Source: Sphingomonas sp. BAUL-RG-20F-R05-02 (GTDB lineage Bacteria; Pseudomonadota; Alphaproteobacteria; Sphingomonadales; Sphingomonadaceae). From it: a stretch of DNA of 64,000 nt. A program made the translations under genes and the position numbers. The stretch lies in assembly GCF_022662305.1 (NCBI RefSeq), contig NZ_JAKNQH010000001.1:744001-808000 (forward strand). Reading direction: 5' to 3'. Below the pieces are notes generated by a model. The model was not told the origin of the DNA. It worked only from the letters and a program-made list of their open reading frames with translations, and made no database searches. Within the stretch, counting starts at the first letter, position 1; the number at the start of each line of letters is the position of its first letter. This document shows, piece after piece, positions 9,047 to 17,110 of the stretch.

Positions 9047-9300
9047 GCCGCGAGCAGCACGTCCAGCTTGCCGGCGGCTTCCAGCGCGGCGAGGTCGTCG
9101 GATCCGCCGACGTGCGTATCACCGATGAAGATCTGTGGCACCGTGGTGCGACCGTTAGAGCGGCCTAACATCTCGGCGCGCTTGGGGCCGCCCATGGTGA
9201 TGTCAAACTCTTCCACCTCGACGCCCTTCGACGCAAGCAACCGCATCGCGCGCGAGCAATAGGGGCAGAACGCCTTGGTATAAATTTGTGTCTTTGCCAT
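9043..9300 (-). CDS. grxC: Glutaredoxin 3
   Basis: 85 aa, standard length of class I glutaredoxin. The dithiol active site CPYC is at residues 12-15; the cis-proline segment TVPQIFIGD and glutathione-binding GGSDDLAALE follow. It reduces protein or glutathione mixed disulfides in the cytoplasm using glutathione. It overlaps the downstream amidase gene by 4 bp and lies 35 bp after comF on the same strand. Confidence 0.97.
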   Translation of the reverse strand: MAKTQIYTKAFCPYCSRAMRLLASKGVEVEEFDITMGGPKRAEMLGRSNGRTTVPQIFIGDTHVGGSDDLAALEAAGKLDVLLAA

Positions 9301-9335
9301 AGGTTTAACGTGTGCAGTCAGTCACCGCTTGTCAA

Positions 9336-10061
9336 TCATGCAGCATCCGAATCGATCACCCGCGCCCAGCACAGAATGGCCACCGAAGCGGCACCCGCCG
9401 ATAGCAATGCGTCGACGCATGCATCGGTCGTGGCGCCGGTGGTGTAGATGTCATCGATCAGCACGACCGCCCGCCCCGCCACCCGTTCAGGCTTGTCCAC
9501 GGCAAACGCGCCATGGACCGCCCGGGCGCGTCCTTTCACCCCCAGACCTCGCAGCATCGGCGTGGCGCGTACGCGCCGTAGCAGCATCGGATCGGCCTCG
9601 ATCTGCATCGTCTTCGCCAGCGCGTCCGCGATCAGCGCCGCCTGGTTGAAACCGCGCGACCAAAGCCGCCAGCGGTGCAGAGGCACCGGCAGGAGCAGGT
9701 CCGCCCCCGCCGGCACCAGCCGCGCCATCTGCCGCGCAACCGTTTCCGCGAAGGCGATACGGCCGCCATATTTCAGGCGTAGCGCCAGCGTGCGTGCGAC
9801 CTTGCCATAGGCAACCGCCGCGAACACGCCGGCGTGGACAGGCGGTTCGGCTAGACAGTTGGCGCACTGTTCGGAAACGCCATAATCATGCTCGAAGGGC
9901 GTCTGGCACCCTGCGCACCACGGCGGCGCGAGGAAACGAAGATCACCCCAGCAGGTGGCGCAGAACCGGTGATCCGCCCCGGTCACCGCCCCGCACCCCG
10001 GGCAGCGTGGCGGCAGCGCAAGACCGGCAACGAAACGCAAAGGTGCAGCAAGCCGTGACAC
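9336..10061 (-). CDS. comF: ComF family phosphoribosyltransferase-like protein
   Basis: 241 aa from the GTG at 10061. The open frame reaches further upstream but would overlap the divergent methyltransferase gene, and the added residues do not look like ComF. The N-terminal double zinc motif (CPGCGAVTGADHRFCATC and CAGC...CANC) and a C-terminal type I PRTase domain with the PRPP loop VVLIDDIYTTGATTDAC are present. ComF proteins help move single-stranded DNA inward during natural transformation; in many alphaproteobacteria the role is untested. First gene of the comF - grxC - amidase - DUF1178 operon. Confidence 0.9.
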   Translation of the reverse strand: MSRLAAPLRFVAGLALPPRCPGCGAVTGADHRFCATCWGDLRFLAPPWCAGCQTPFEHDYGVSEQCANCLAEPPVHAGVFAAVAYGKVARTLALRLKYGGRIAFAETVARQMARLVPAGADLLLPVPLHRWRLWSRGFNQAALIADALAKTMQIEADPMLLRRVRATPMLRGLGVKGRARAVHGAFAVDKPERVAGRAVVLIDDIYTTGATTDACVDALLSAGAASVAILCWARVIDSDAA

Positions 10062-10103
10062 AGCCCCTTGTCGCGTGCGCGGCGAACCGGCACAAGCCGC
10101 AGC

Positions 10104-10937
10104 GTGAGCGTACCCGATATCTTCGATCGCGCCGCCCGGCGTCAGCACCGTGACCGCGCAGCACCCGGCTTTGCTGGCCATGACTTCGTGCGCGCGGTCA
10201 TGCTGGACGGCATCCAGGAGCGCCTCGACAGTGTGAAGCGCAGCTTTGCCGACGTTCTCGACCTCGGTTGTTTTGACGCAGGCTTCATGCCCGATAGGTC
10301 GATTACGCGCTGCGACGCCGGTCCACGCTTCGCGGCGGCGGCAGGCGGGATCGTTGCCGAGGAGGATGCCCTGCCGTTCGCGGAGGCGAGCTTCGACCTG
10401 ATCGTATCGGCAGGCGTGCTGGATAGCGTAAACGATCTCCCGGGCGCACTGATCCAGGCGCGGCGCGCACTCCGACCCGACGGGCTGTTCCTCGCGGCGT
10501 TCGTCGGCGCAGGGTCTCTCGCCACGCTCCGCGCCGCGTTACGTGTGGCAGAAGGCGACCGGCCAGCGGCGCGCTTACACCCGCAAATTGACGTGCGCTC
10601 GGCCGGCGATCTGCTGATGCGGGCCGGCTTCGCGCTGCCGGTAGCGGACAGCGAAACACTCAATGTGCGGTACGGGGATCTCGGCGGCTTGTTGCGGGAT
10701 CTGCGCGGCATGGGCGCCAGCAACGCGATGGTCGGGCGGCGGCCGTTACGCCGCGATACGCTGGCCATGGCTTATCAAGCGTTCGCGGACCTTGCCGATG
10801 CGGATGGACGCGTACCTGAGCGTTTCGAAATCATTTTCATGACCGGCTGGGCACCCGCGCCATCGCAGCCACAGCCCGCGCGACGTGGCAGCGCCACGGC
10901 CTCGCTGGCGGCGGCGCTGAAGATACCGGACGCTTAA
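10104..10937 (+). CDS. SAM-dependent methyltransferase, NDUFAF5/BioC-like
   Basis: 277 aa from the GTG at 10104; an ATG at 10068 would add 12 residues with no family likeness. The start VPDIFDRAARRQHRDRAA is the conserved N-terminus of the alphaproteobacterial relatives of mitochondrial NDUFAF5. Motif I is degenerate (VLDLGCFDAGF), followed by LIVSAGVLDSVNDLPGALIQARRALRPDGLFLAAF and a C-terminal FEIIFMTGWAP. NDUFAF5 hydroxylates an arginine of complex I, whereas BioC methylates malonyl-ACP; biotin genes are absent here, so the NDUFAF5-like reading is favoured. It diverges from comF with only 42 bp between starts. Confidence 0.85.
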   Translation: MSVPDIFDRAARRQHRDRAAPGFAGHDFVRAVMLDGIQERLDSVKRSFADVLDLGCFDAGFMPDRSITRCDAGPRFAAAAGGIVAEEDALPFAEASFDLIVSAGVLDSVNDLPGALIQARRALRPDGLFLAAFVGAGSLATLRAALRVAEGDRPAARLHPQIDVRSAGDLLMRAGFALPVADSETLNVRYGDLGGLLRDLRGMGASNAMVGRRPLRRDTLAMAYQAFADLADADGRVPERFEIIFMTGWAPAPSQPQPARRGSATASLAAALKIPDA

Positions 10938-11040
10938 GCAACGCTGATAAACGCCACGATCAGGAGCGCGGGCCGTATACAAGCAGGCAATTCAAAGGCG
11001 CTGGAAGACGACTTCAGACCGTCGCATCAGCTCCCGAACG

Positions 11041-11430
11041 TCAGCCGATCATGCCTTCGCCAGCGCCTTTGGCGAGCATGCGACCGATCGCATCGAACAG
11101 TGAATCCATCGCGACGGGCTTGAACAGCACCTCGTCCGCGCCAGCCGCGATGCAGCGTTCGCGCAAGTCGATCGCGGTGTCGGCAGTGATTACGATTACC
11201 GGCAGATCTGCCTTAGCGTCGCCGCGTGCGCGAATATGGCCAAGCGCGGTCAAACCGTCCATGCCCGGCATCCGAAGGTCGAGCAGCACGATGTCGAAAT
11301 CACTCTCATCAATCAGGCCCAGTCCGATCTCGGCGCTTTCGGCTCCGATCATGGTGGCGCCAGCCACATCAAGCATATCATTCACGACCCGACGATTCAT
11401 CGCATCGTCTTCGATGAACAGGATCTTCAT
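11041..11430 (-). CDS. Single-domain response regulator
   Basis: 129 aa, a receiver domain with no output domain. The acidic pair D8/D9, phospho-acceptor D51 (LLDLRMPGMDG), switch T82 and K104 (FKPV) are all intact, so it should be phosphorylated normally. It lies 62 bp downstream of the hybrid histidine kinase on the same strand and is its likely partner. As a DivK/CheY-like protein it would act by protein contact or in a phosphorelay. Confidence 0.93.
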   Translation of the reverse strand: MKILFIEDDAMNRRVVNDMLDVAGATMIGAESAEIGLGLIDESDFDIVLLDLRMPGMDGLTALGHIRARGDAKADLPVIVITADTAIDLRERCIAAGADEVLFKPVAMDSLFDAIGRMLAKGAGEGMIG

Positions 11431-11492
11431 GGCCGGTGGCCGGCGAAGACCGTCAAGATTTGCTCACGTTTCATGCCATGCTCATTATCGGA

Positions 11493-14018
11493 TCATACCG
11501 CTTGCGTTACAAGCCTGCTTGTCGACTCGTCTCGCAGATTTCCGCCGTACATCATGTCTGCCAGCCGCGTGCCGGCAACCGGCTTCGCGACCAGCCGGTC
11601 GATGCCAGCTTGCTCGGCGCGACTATAGTCACCCATTTCGGGTATAGCCCACAACAAAGTGCTGCCCGCGCCCGAAGACCGGGCGGAGTTCGCAATTTGG
11701 CCCAGCGCGGTCGTTACATCCTCGCCGGCCTTGATCGTTGCGTCGTCGATCAGCACCTGCGAGACCCCGCCAGCGTCGATTTGCGCTACGGCCTCCGCTA
11801 CGCTGCTTGCAAACGTCACCGTGCCGGCGTGCGGCGCGAGCACAGTGCGCAACATCGCCCGCGTAATGGGATTGCGGTCTACGATCAGCAATCCACGCGT
11901 CAACGGCTCCACCGGCAGGGTGTCGGGGGTGGTGGCATGCACCAGCGGCAGGTCGATGGTGAAGGTAGACCCCTCGCCCGCTACACTGGTGACCGTCACG
12001 TCGCCGCCCATCGCACCCGCGAGATTGCGGCAGATCGACAGACCGAGACCGGTGCCGCCGAAGCGACGCGTGGTTCCCGCATCGACCTGTCGGAAGGACT
12101 CGAAAATCAGGTCGAACTTGTCCGCCGGGATCCCGATGCCGCTATCGCTGATCGCGATCCGCACGCGCTCCCCGTCGACGGCGGTCGCGGTGGTCACCGC
12201 GAGCCTGATCGTGCCACGCTCGGTGAACTTGATCGCATTCGACAGGAGGTTGAACACGATCTGCCGCAGCCGCGTCACATCGCCTTCAATGCAGCGCGGC
12301 GACGTGTTCAGGTCGAGCGCGAAGACCAGTCCTTTTGCGCGCGTCTGCTCCTGCCACATCTGGCTCACCTCCTGTAGCATGGCGGCGAGGTCGAACGGCG
12401 CCTGCTCGAGTGAAAGGTTGCCGGTCTCCATCTTGGCAACGTCGAGAATGTCGTCGACGAGTGCGCGCATCGTCACGCCCGCGCTGTGTACGATGCCGAT
12501 GCGATCCCGCAACGTGCCGGCAATCGCCTGATCTGCAAGCATCACCTGCGTCATCCCCAGGATGCCGTTGAGCGGTGTTCGGATCTCGTGGCTGGTAGTG
12601 GCAAGGAACTCGGTCTTGGCGGCGAGCGCCTTGCCCAGTGCGGTGTTGGTTTGGGCGAGATCGAGGTTGACCGCCCAGACATCGTTGCGGCTACGGCGGA
12701 TCACGACCAGGTTGGTCGCCAGCAAGGCTATGACAACAAGGGTGACAATCGCTGCGCCGGTGAAGATCAGTTGCTGGGATTCCGCGCGTGAATGTTCAAA
12801 GGCGTTGGTGCGCGCCAGTTCCTCGTTGCGCAACTTGGCTATGCGCAGTTCTTGATTGGCGAAGTCGAAACGGGCGGCGGCCAGCGCGGTGTTGGTCGAG
12901 GCGGCAAGCGTAGAGGTCTGGTCGTCGAAACGCTTGAGCGCTTCGAGGTGTTCGAGCGCCTGCTTCTCGTCGCCGACGCTTTTGAATGCCTTGTATGCAG
13001 TTTCGTGCGCCTCCCGATCCGACAGCGTTGGATGCGCCTGATCGACGTTCACGAACGCGTGCGTGATGAGTGCGGCCGCACGCCGCGCATCGCCATGCTG
13101 GAGTGCGGATTGCGCAGCAAGCGCCCAGAACTGTACGGTCGCGGGGGCTGCATCCGGATCGCGTTGGTAGCCAAAGCCTAATGCAATTGTGCGATCGGCG
13201 TCGGCGACCTTGCCGGCGCGAAGCTCGCTACGCGCGATGTTGCTCAGGACACGCGCTTCCAACGCAGGGCTGTGTAATGTCTTGGCCAGCGTAAACGCTT
13301 CGCGAAACTGCTGCTCGGCCTCCCGAAAGCGGCCGAGTTCCTTGAGGGCGTTGCCGCGATTGTTGAAGATCGACAACAGCAGTTGTGGATCAGCACTGTA
13401 AACGTCCCGCGCCTGATCGTAATAGCGTAGCGCGTTACCGTAGTCGCCGGCTTCCTGGTACAGCAACGCGATGTACAACAACGCAACCGCCCGACTGCGC
13501 GTCTCGCCGATGTCGCGAAACAGATTGTGCGCTTGCTGGTAATCGGCAAGCGCAGCGGCAACTTGTGCAGTGGCTGTATGCAGCCCGCCGCGTGACAACA
13601 AAATGTCACCGGTTAATTTTGTCGCCGGCCCGGCTGCTGTTGCCAACGCGTAGGCGCTGTCGATCAGCGGACGTGCATGCGTCACGTCGTCCGAGCGCAG
13701 ATAGGCCTCTCCCTGCAGCCATTGCGCAGTGGCGACACCGATTGCACGACGGTTGGCCGGCAAGGTCTCCGCGGCGCGTTGGGCGACTTTCGCCGTCTCG
13801 ATCGTTTCGCTTGGGTTCACCAGCATCGCCGCGCGGGCTGTTGCGATCAGCGCATCGAAGCGGTCGTCGCCAGCCGACGCCCATGACGCTTGCGGAGCAA
13901 GCAGCAGGCCGCACGCCAGCAACAACGGAGCGAGCAGGCGCGCCAGCCGCACGTATGGAGAACTACAGCCCATCGCCGGACGTCTTACTCCCTGGATCGT
14001 TAAGGTGGCGCTACGCAC
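11493..14018 (-). CDS. TPR-containing hybrid sensor histidine kinase
   Basis: 841 aa. A signal or anchor segment (residues 24-48) is followed by a periplasmic TPR-like helical array (about 50-365), a coiled region (about 378-412), a membrane helix (417-440), HisKA with H477 in TSHEIRTPLNG, and HATPase with N594, DSGIGIP and GGTGLGLSI. The C-terminal receiver-like domain (about 708-825) is degenerate: only one Asp (D714) remains in the first acidic pocket (VDRN), although D758/D759 and K812 persist. A start at M16 (13973) is possible and fits the signal peptide better. It follows the EAL gene by 9 bp; the next gene is an intact single-domain receiver. Confidence 0.9.
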   Translation of the reverse strand: MRSATLTIQGVRRPAMGCSSPYVRLARLLAPLLLACGLLLAPQASWASAGDDRFDALIATARAAMLVNPSETIETAKVAQRAAETLPANRRAIGVATAQWLQGEAYLRSDDVTHARPLIDSAYALATAAGPATKLTGDILLSRGGLHTATAQVAAALADYQQAHNLFRDIGETRSRAVALLYIALLYQEAGDYGNALRYYDQARDVYSADPQLLLSIFNNRGNALKELGRFREAEQQFREAFTLAKTLHSPALEARVLSNIARSELRAGKVADADRTIALGFGYQRDPDAAPATVQFWALAAQSALQHGDARRAAALITHAFVNVDQAHPTLSDREAHETAYKAFKSVGDEKQALEHLEALKRFDDQTSTLAASTNTALAAARFDFANQELRIAKLRNEELARTNAFEHSRAESQQLIFTGAAIVTLVVIALLATNLVVIRRSRNDVWAVNLDLAQTNTALGKALAAKTEFLATTSHEIRTPLNGILGMTQVMLADQAIAGTLRDRIGIVHSAGVTMRALVDDILDVAKMETGNLSLEQAPFDLAAMLQEVSQMWQEQTRAKGLVFALDLNTSPRCIEGDVTRLRQIVFNLLSNAIKFTERGTIRLAVTTATAVDGERVRIAISDSGIGIPADKFDLIFESFRQVDAGTTRRFGGTGLGLSICRNLAGAMGGDVTVTSVAGEGSTFTIDLPLVHATTPDTLPVEPLTRGLLIVDRNPITRAMLRTVLAPHAGTVTFASSVAEAVAQIDAGGVSQVLIDDATIKAGEDVTTALGQIANSARSSGAGSTLLWAIPEMGDYSRAEQAGIDRLVAKPVAGTRLADMMYGGNLRDESTSRLVTQAV

Positions 14019-14027
14019 CCATGGCGA

Positions 14028-15437
14028 TCAGGCAGTACGCCAGAAACTTGCGGGGCGCTTGAACATGGAGTCACGCCCGTCGCCGCCCAGCTTGAGCTTG
14101 TCGTCGCGCAAGAACGCACGGAAGGCCTCGATCGAGATCGGCCGGCTAAGCAGGTATCCCTGTACCATGTCACACCCCATCACGGTCAGCAATGCGAGCG
14201 CAGCCTGCGTCTCGACACCCTCGGCGGTAACCTCCATCTCCAGCGCGTGTGCGAGATCGATGGTGGAGCGCACGATCAGCGGGTCGCGGTTACTGCTGGT
14301 AAGCTGGAGTATGAACATCTTGTCGATCTTCAACTCGCGCGCAGGCAACTCCTTGAGGTACGCTAAGGACGAGAGGCCAGCACCATAATCGTCGATCGCA
14401 ATCGTGATTCCAACTTCGTCAAACTTGCGCAGGTTGGCGATCGCGCTCTGCGGATCGCGGATCACCGCTGTCTCGGTGATCTCGAAGCCGATCCGGGCGC
14501 CGCCCTCGCGCACCTTGCGACACGCGCTGGCGACAAACTCGGCATCGCCCAGCAACTGGCCGGAGATATTGATGAAGATCGTCAGGTCGCGATCCTCGGC
14601 GCGCAGAATGCGTTGGTCTGCGATGACGCGATCCAGCGTCCAGAGCGTCAGCGCGTCGATCTGACGCGATTCCTCTGCGAGGGTGATAAAGTCACCCGGC
14701 AAGATCAGTCCGCGGCGCGGATGTTGCCAGCGCACCAACGCCTCCGCGCTCGCGATTTCCTGGCGACGGACATGTACCTTAGGCTGATATTGCAGGAACA
14801 TCTCGCCACGTGCGATCGCATCGGGCAGATCGCGGATCAGCGACAGCCGGTCAAACGCCGGCGTGCCAGCGGACAAATCGCGCAAGACGGTACGAAACTC
14901 TGCCCGCGCCTGTTCTAGGGCGCCCTCGGCCTCCTCGACAAGCCGCACATCTTCCGTGCTGCCCACCGGTGCCGCGGCAGCAGCAAAGGTGATTTCGAGC
15001 TTGTGTCGCTCGCCCTCGAACTCGAAGGGTGCCTCGAACGCAACGCGCAACATCTCGACTGCCGTCTCAATCGCGGCGAGATCTGTCGAGCCAAGCTCGA
15101 ATTCGACGAGGCTGCGTGCGACCGCAGTTGCGCGCAGCCCGGCGATACACCCGGTCGCCCGGTCAACCAGTGCCGTGGACAGGCGATCGGCGCAGAGCCG
15201 TCCCAGGTGTCGACGCAAACCTGCGAAGTTGGCGATCTCGGCGAGAGCGACCACGCGCCACGCAACTGTCACCGACGGTCCGCCCGATTGATCATTACGT
15301 GCCCACTGCCGAACATGTCCCAAATCGGAACGCATCGGAAGGCCGCTTAACGGCGCTTCGCTCCGCATCGGCACCACGCCAGCATGAGAATAGCGCCAAA
15401 CGGCTGGAAGATCCTCGGTTTGGAGAGCACGGGCCAT
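14028..15437 (-). CDS. c-di-GMP phosphodiesterase with degenerate GGDEF and intact EAL domain
   Basis: 469 aa. Residues about 55-190 have a GGDEF-like fold pattern but no GGDEF/GGEEF motif, so no cyclase activity is expected. Residues about 200-445 form an EAL domain with all catalytic positions: E232-A-L, N290, E322, D349/D350 (DDYGAG), K373, E406 (EGVET) and Q426. It should hydrolyse c-di-GMP. No membrane segment is obvious, so it is probably cytoplasmic. It is first in a three-gene cluster with the hybrid kinase (9 bp gap) and the response regulator. Confidence 0.92.
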   Translation of the reverse strand: MARALQTEDLPAVWRYSHAGVVPMRSEAPLSGLPMRSDLGHVRQWARNDQSGGPSVTVAWRVVALAEIANFAGLRRHLGRLCADRLSTALVDRATGCIAGLRATAVARSLVEFELGSTDLAAIETAVEMLRVAFEAPFEFEGERHKLEITFAAAAAPVGSTEDVRLVEEAEGALEQARAEFRTVLRDLSAGTPAFDRLSLIRDLPDAIARGEMFLQYQPKVHVRRQEIASAEALVRWQHPRRGLILPGDFITLAEESRQIDALTLWTLDRVIADQRILRAEDRDLTIFINISGQLLGDAEFVASACRKVREGGARIGFEITETAVIRDPQSAIANLRKFDEVGITIAIDDYGAGLSSLAYLKELPARELKIDKMFILQLTSSNRDPLIVRSTIDLAHALEMEVTAEGVETQAALALLTVMGCDMVQGYLLSRPISIEAFRAFLRDDKLKLGGDGRDSMFKRPASFWRTA

Positions 15438-15582
15438 GGAATTGGCTTAGAACGAGAGGCTTGAACGAAGCGTTAAACAACACCTCCATTTTCGCAACGA
15501 TCTCGCAGAGGCGATTGAGATATCGTTAAATTTGGATTAACGAAGCGGGGCACCCAACGAGGTGCCTATAGGGAGAAAGTAC

Positions 15583-15636
15583 ATGCTTCGTTTCGTTCTC
15601 GCGCTGATCTACGGCGACAACATCCGCCCTTGGTAA
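15583..15636 (+). CDS. Possible 17-aa micropeptide
   Basis: ATG 15583 to TAA 15636 encodes MLRFVLALIYGDNIRPW. A strong purine-rich ribosome site (GGGAGAAAG) sits 4-5 bases upstream. The first ten residues are hydrophobic, as in a small membrane-associated or leader peptide, and the end (NIRPW) is polar. It lies in the 434-bp gap between divergent EAL and convergent argE genes. A bulged hairpin begins 8 bases after the stop. I do not recognise the peptide; the evidence is the ribosome site, start and stop only. Confidence 0.4.
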   Translation: MLRFVLALIYGDNIRPW

Positions 15637-15644
15637 TCGCTTAA

Positions 15645-15702
15645 CCCGACTCGGCGCGGAAACAACAGGCTGATATTTCAGTGCGTTAGTTTCCGCGTCG
15701 GG
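15645..15702 (+). other. Strong RNA hairpin downstream of the micropeptide
   Basis: Stem CGCGGAAAC (15655-15663) with GTTTCCGCG (15689-15697), continued after a 5-nt bulge by CCCGA (15645-15649) with TCGGG (15698-15702). A small inner stem CTGA/TCAG lies in the loop. It has no T-run. It could be a terminator, an mRNA-stabilising element or part of a small RNA. Further on, 15703-15871 holds only one more small hairpin (GTCGCGG 15772-15778 with CCGCGAC 15785-15791) and no gene. Confidence 0.45.
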
Positions 15703-15871
15703 CTGACCTTCCGACGGGACATCGGCTAGCTCGCGATCAAAGCACACAGCCGGATCTCTGTTGATAAGATGGTCGCGGATGACGCCGCGACTGCAATGGT
15801 TACTTTGGTCTCTTACGCGAAATACGTATTCGTACCTAGGCTGCTTACGATGCACATGATGAGGCCTGCCG

Positions 15872-17038
15872 TTACCTCAGCGCTTCATCCAATCGTGCCA
15901 TGAAAGCTGATCCACGTTCGAACTGTGCAACCTCAAGATACTCGTCCGGCTGATGCGCCTGCTCAATCGAGCCGGGGCCGCAGATAATTGTCGAGAACCC
16001 TGCTTCCTGAAACTGACCTGCCTCTGCCGCATAAGACACCACGCGCGCGCTCCCGTTATCGTCCGCCAGCCGTCGTGCGAGCGCCTCGGCAGGGCTGTCG
16101 GGCTTGAGCGCGAACGAGGGCGTCGACGACCGGCGCACGATCTCCACGCCAGCGTCGGGAAACCGGGCGCGGATCGCTTTGTCCTCTGCGGCGCACAGCA
16201 GCTCGAACGGTGCGATGATCGCCTGCGGGTCCGTGCCGGCCGGCGTGCGTAGATCGAAGACGAATTCACATTCGCGCGCCAGTATGTTTACCGCAGTGCC
16301 GCCTTTCACCACCCCGATCGTCAGCGTCGCATGTGGCGGATGATAAGGCGAGTTACGATCGGCGGGCCGCTCCAATCCGTCGGCAATTTCGCTGAGCGCG
16401 TGCATGAGCTTCACCGCGACCATATTCGCCGACACGCCGAGATGCGTCAGGCTGGAATGCGCCTCGTGGCCCCGCACGACCACGCGCCAGCTTGAGATAC
16501 CCTTGTGGCCGCTCACCACCTCCATGTTGGTAGGCTCGCCGACGATCACGGCAAGCGGCGGCGGTAGATCGCGCACCAGCTCTCGGATCATCGAGGGTGC
16601 ACCCAGGCAACCGACCTCCTCGTCGTAGGAAAACGCGAGATGCAGCGGGCGCGCAACCTGCCCGCGCGCGACTTCGGGAACGATCGCCAACGCGAGCGCC
16701 AAGAAACCTTTCATATCACACGTGCCGCGCCCGTACATACGATCGCCTCGCCGGGTCAGCGTGAACGGGTCACTGGTCCAGTTCTGCCCGTCGACCGGTA
16801 CCACGTCGGTATGGCCGGAAAGCACGACACCACCGGGTACGGCCGGGCCGATCGTCGCGTACAGGTTCGCCTTACGGCCATCCGCGTTGGCCACACGATG
16901 CGACGCGACGCCATGACCGCCGAGAAACGCCTCGACATAGCCGATCAACGCGAGGTTCGAATCCCGCGAAGTCGTGTCGAACGCGATCAGCCGTTCGAGA
17001 TGTGCAAGCGCGGCGGTGGCAATGTGCGATGTGTCCAT
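15872..17038 (-). CDS. argE: Acetylornithine deacetylase
   Basis: 388 aa from the ATG at 17038; a GTG at 17068 would add ten residues. M20 metallopeptidase-family enzyme that removes the acetyl group from N-acetylornithine in arginine synthesis. Metal and catalytic motifs appear in order: LSGHTDVVPVDGQNW, GTCDMKG, DEEVGCLGA, GEPTNMEVVSGHKG, and a terminal His in IEQAHQPDEYLE. The GHKG and Asn-Met details favour ArgE over DapE, but other M20 amidohydrolases remain possible. It appears to be transcribed alone, 72 bp downstream of the efflux operon. Confidence 0.88.
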   Translation of the reverse strand: MDTSHIATAALAHLERLIAFDTTSRDSNLALIGYVEAFLGGHGVASHRVANADGRKANLYATIGPAVPGGVVLSGHTDVVPVDGQNWTSDPFTLTRRGDRMYGRGTCDMKGFLALALAIVPEVARGQVARPLHLAFSYDEEVGCLGAPSMIRELVRDLPPPLAVIVGEPTNMEVVSGHKGISSWRVVVRGHEAHSSLTHLGVSANMVAVKLMHALSEIADGLERPADRNSPYHPPHATLTIGVVKGGTAVNILARECEFVFDLRTPAGTDPQAIIAPFELLCAAEDKAIRARFPDAGVEIVRRSSTPSFALKPDSPAEALARRLADDNGSARVVSYAAEAGQFQEAGFSTIICGPGSIEQAHQPDEYLEVAQFERGSAFMARLDEALR

Positions 17039-17110
17039 GGCCGGTACCTTACCGGCTGTGCCGGGCACGTCAAAAGGTCACGACACCAGCAACGCCGCCT
17101 CTGGCGAGCA

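Noticed and set aside
15526..15855. 109-codon minus-strand open frame between the EAL and argE genes
   Set aside because: No ribosome site or coding character, and it covers the better-supported micropeptide and hairpins on the other strand.
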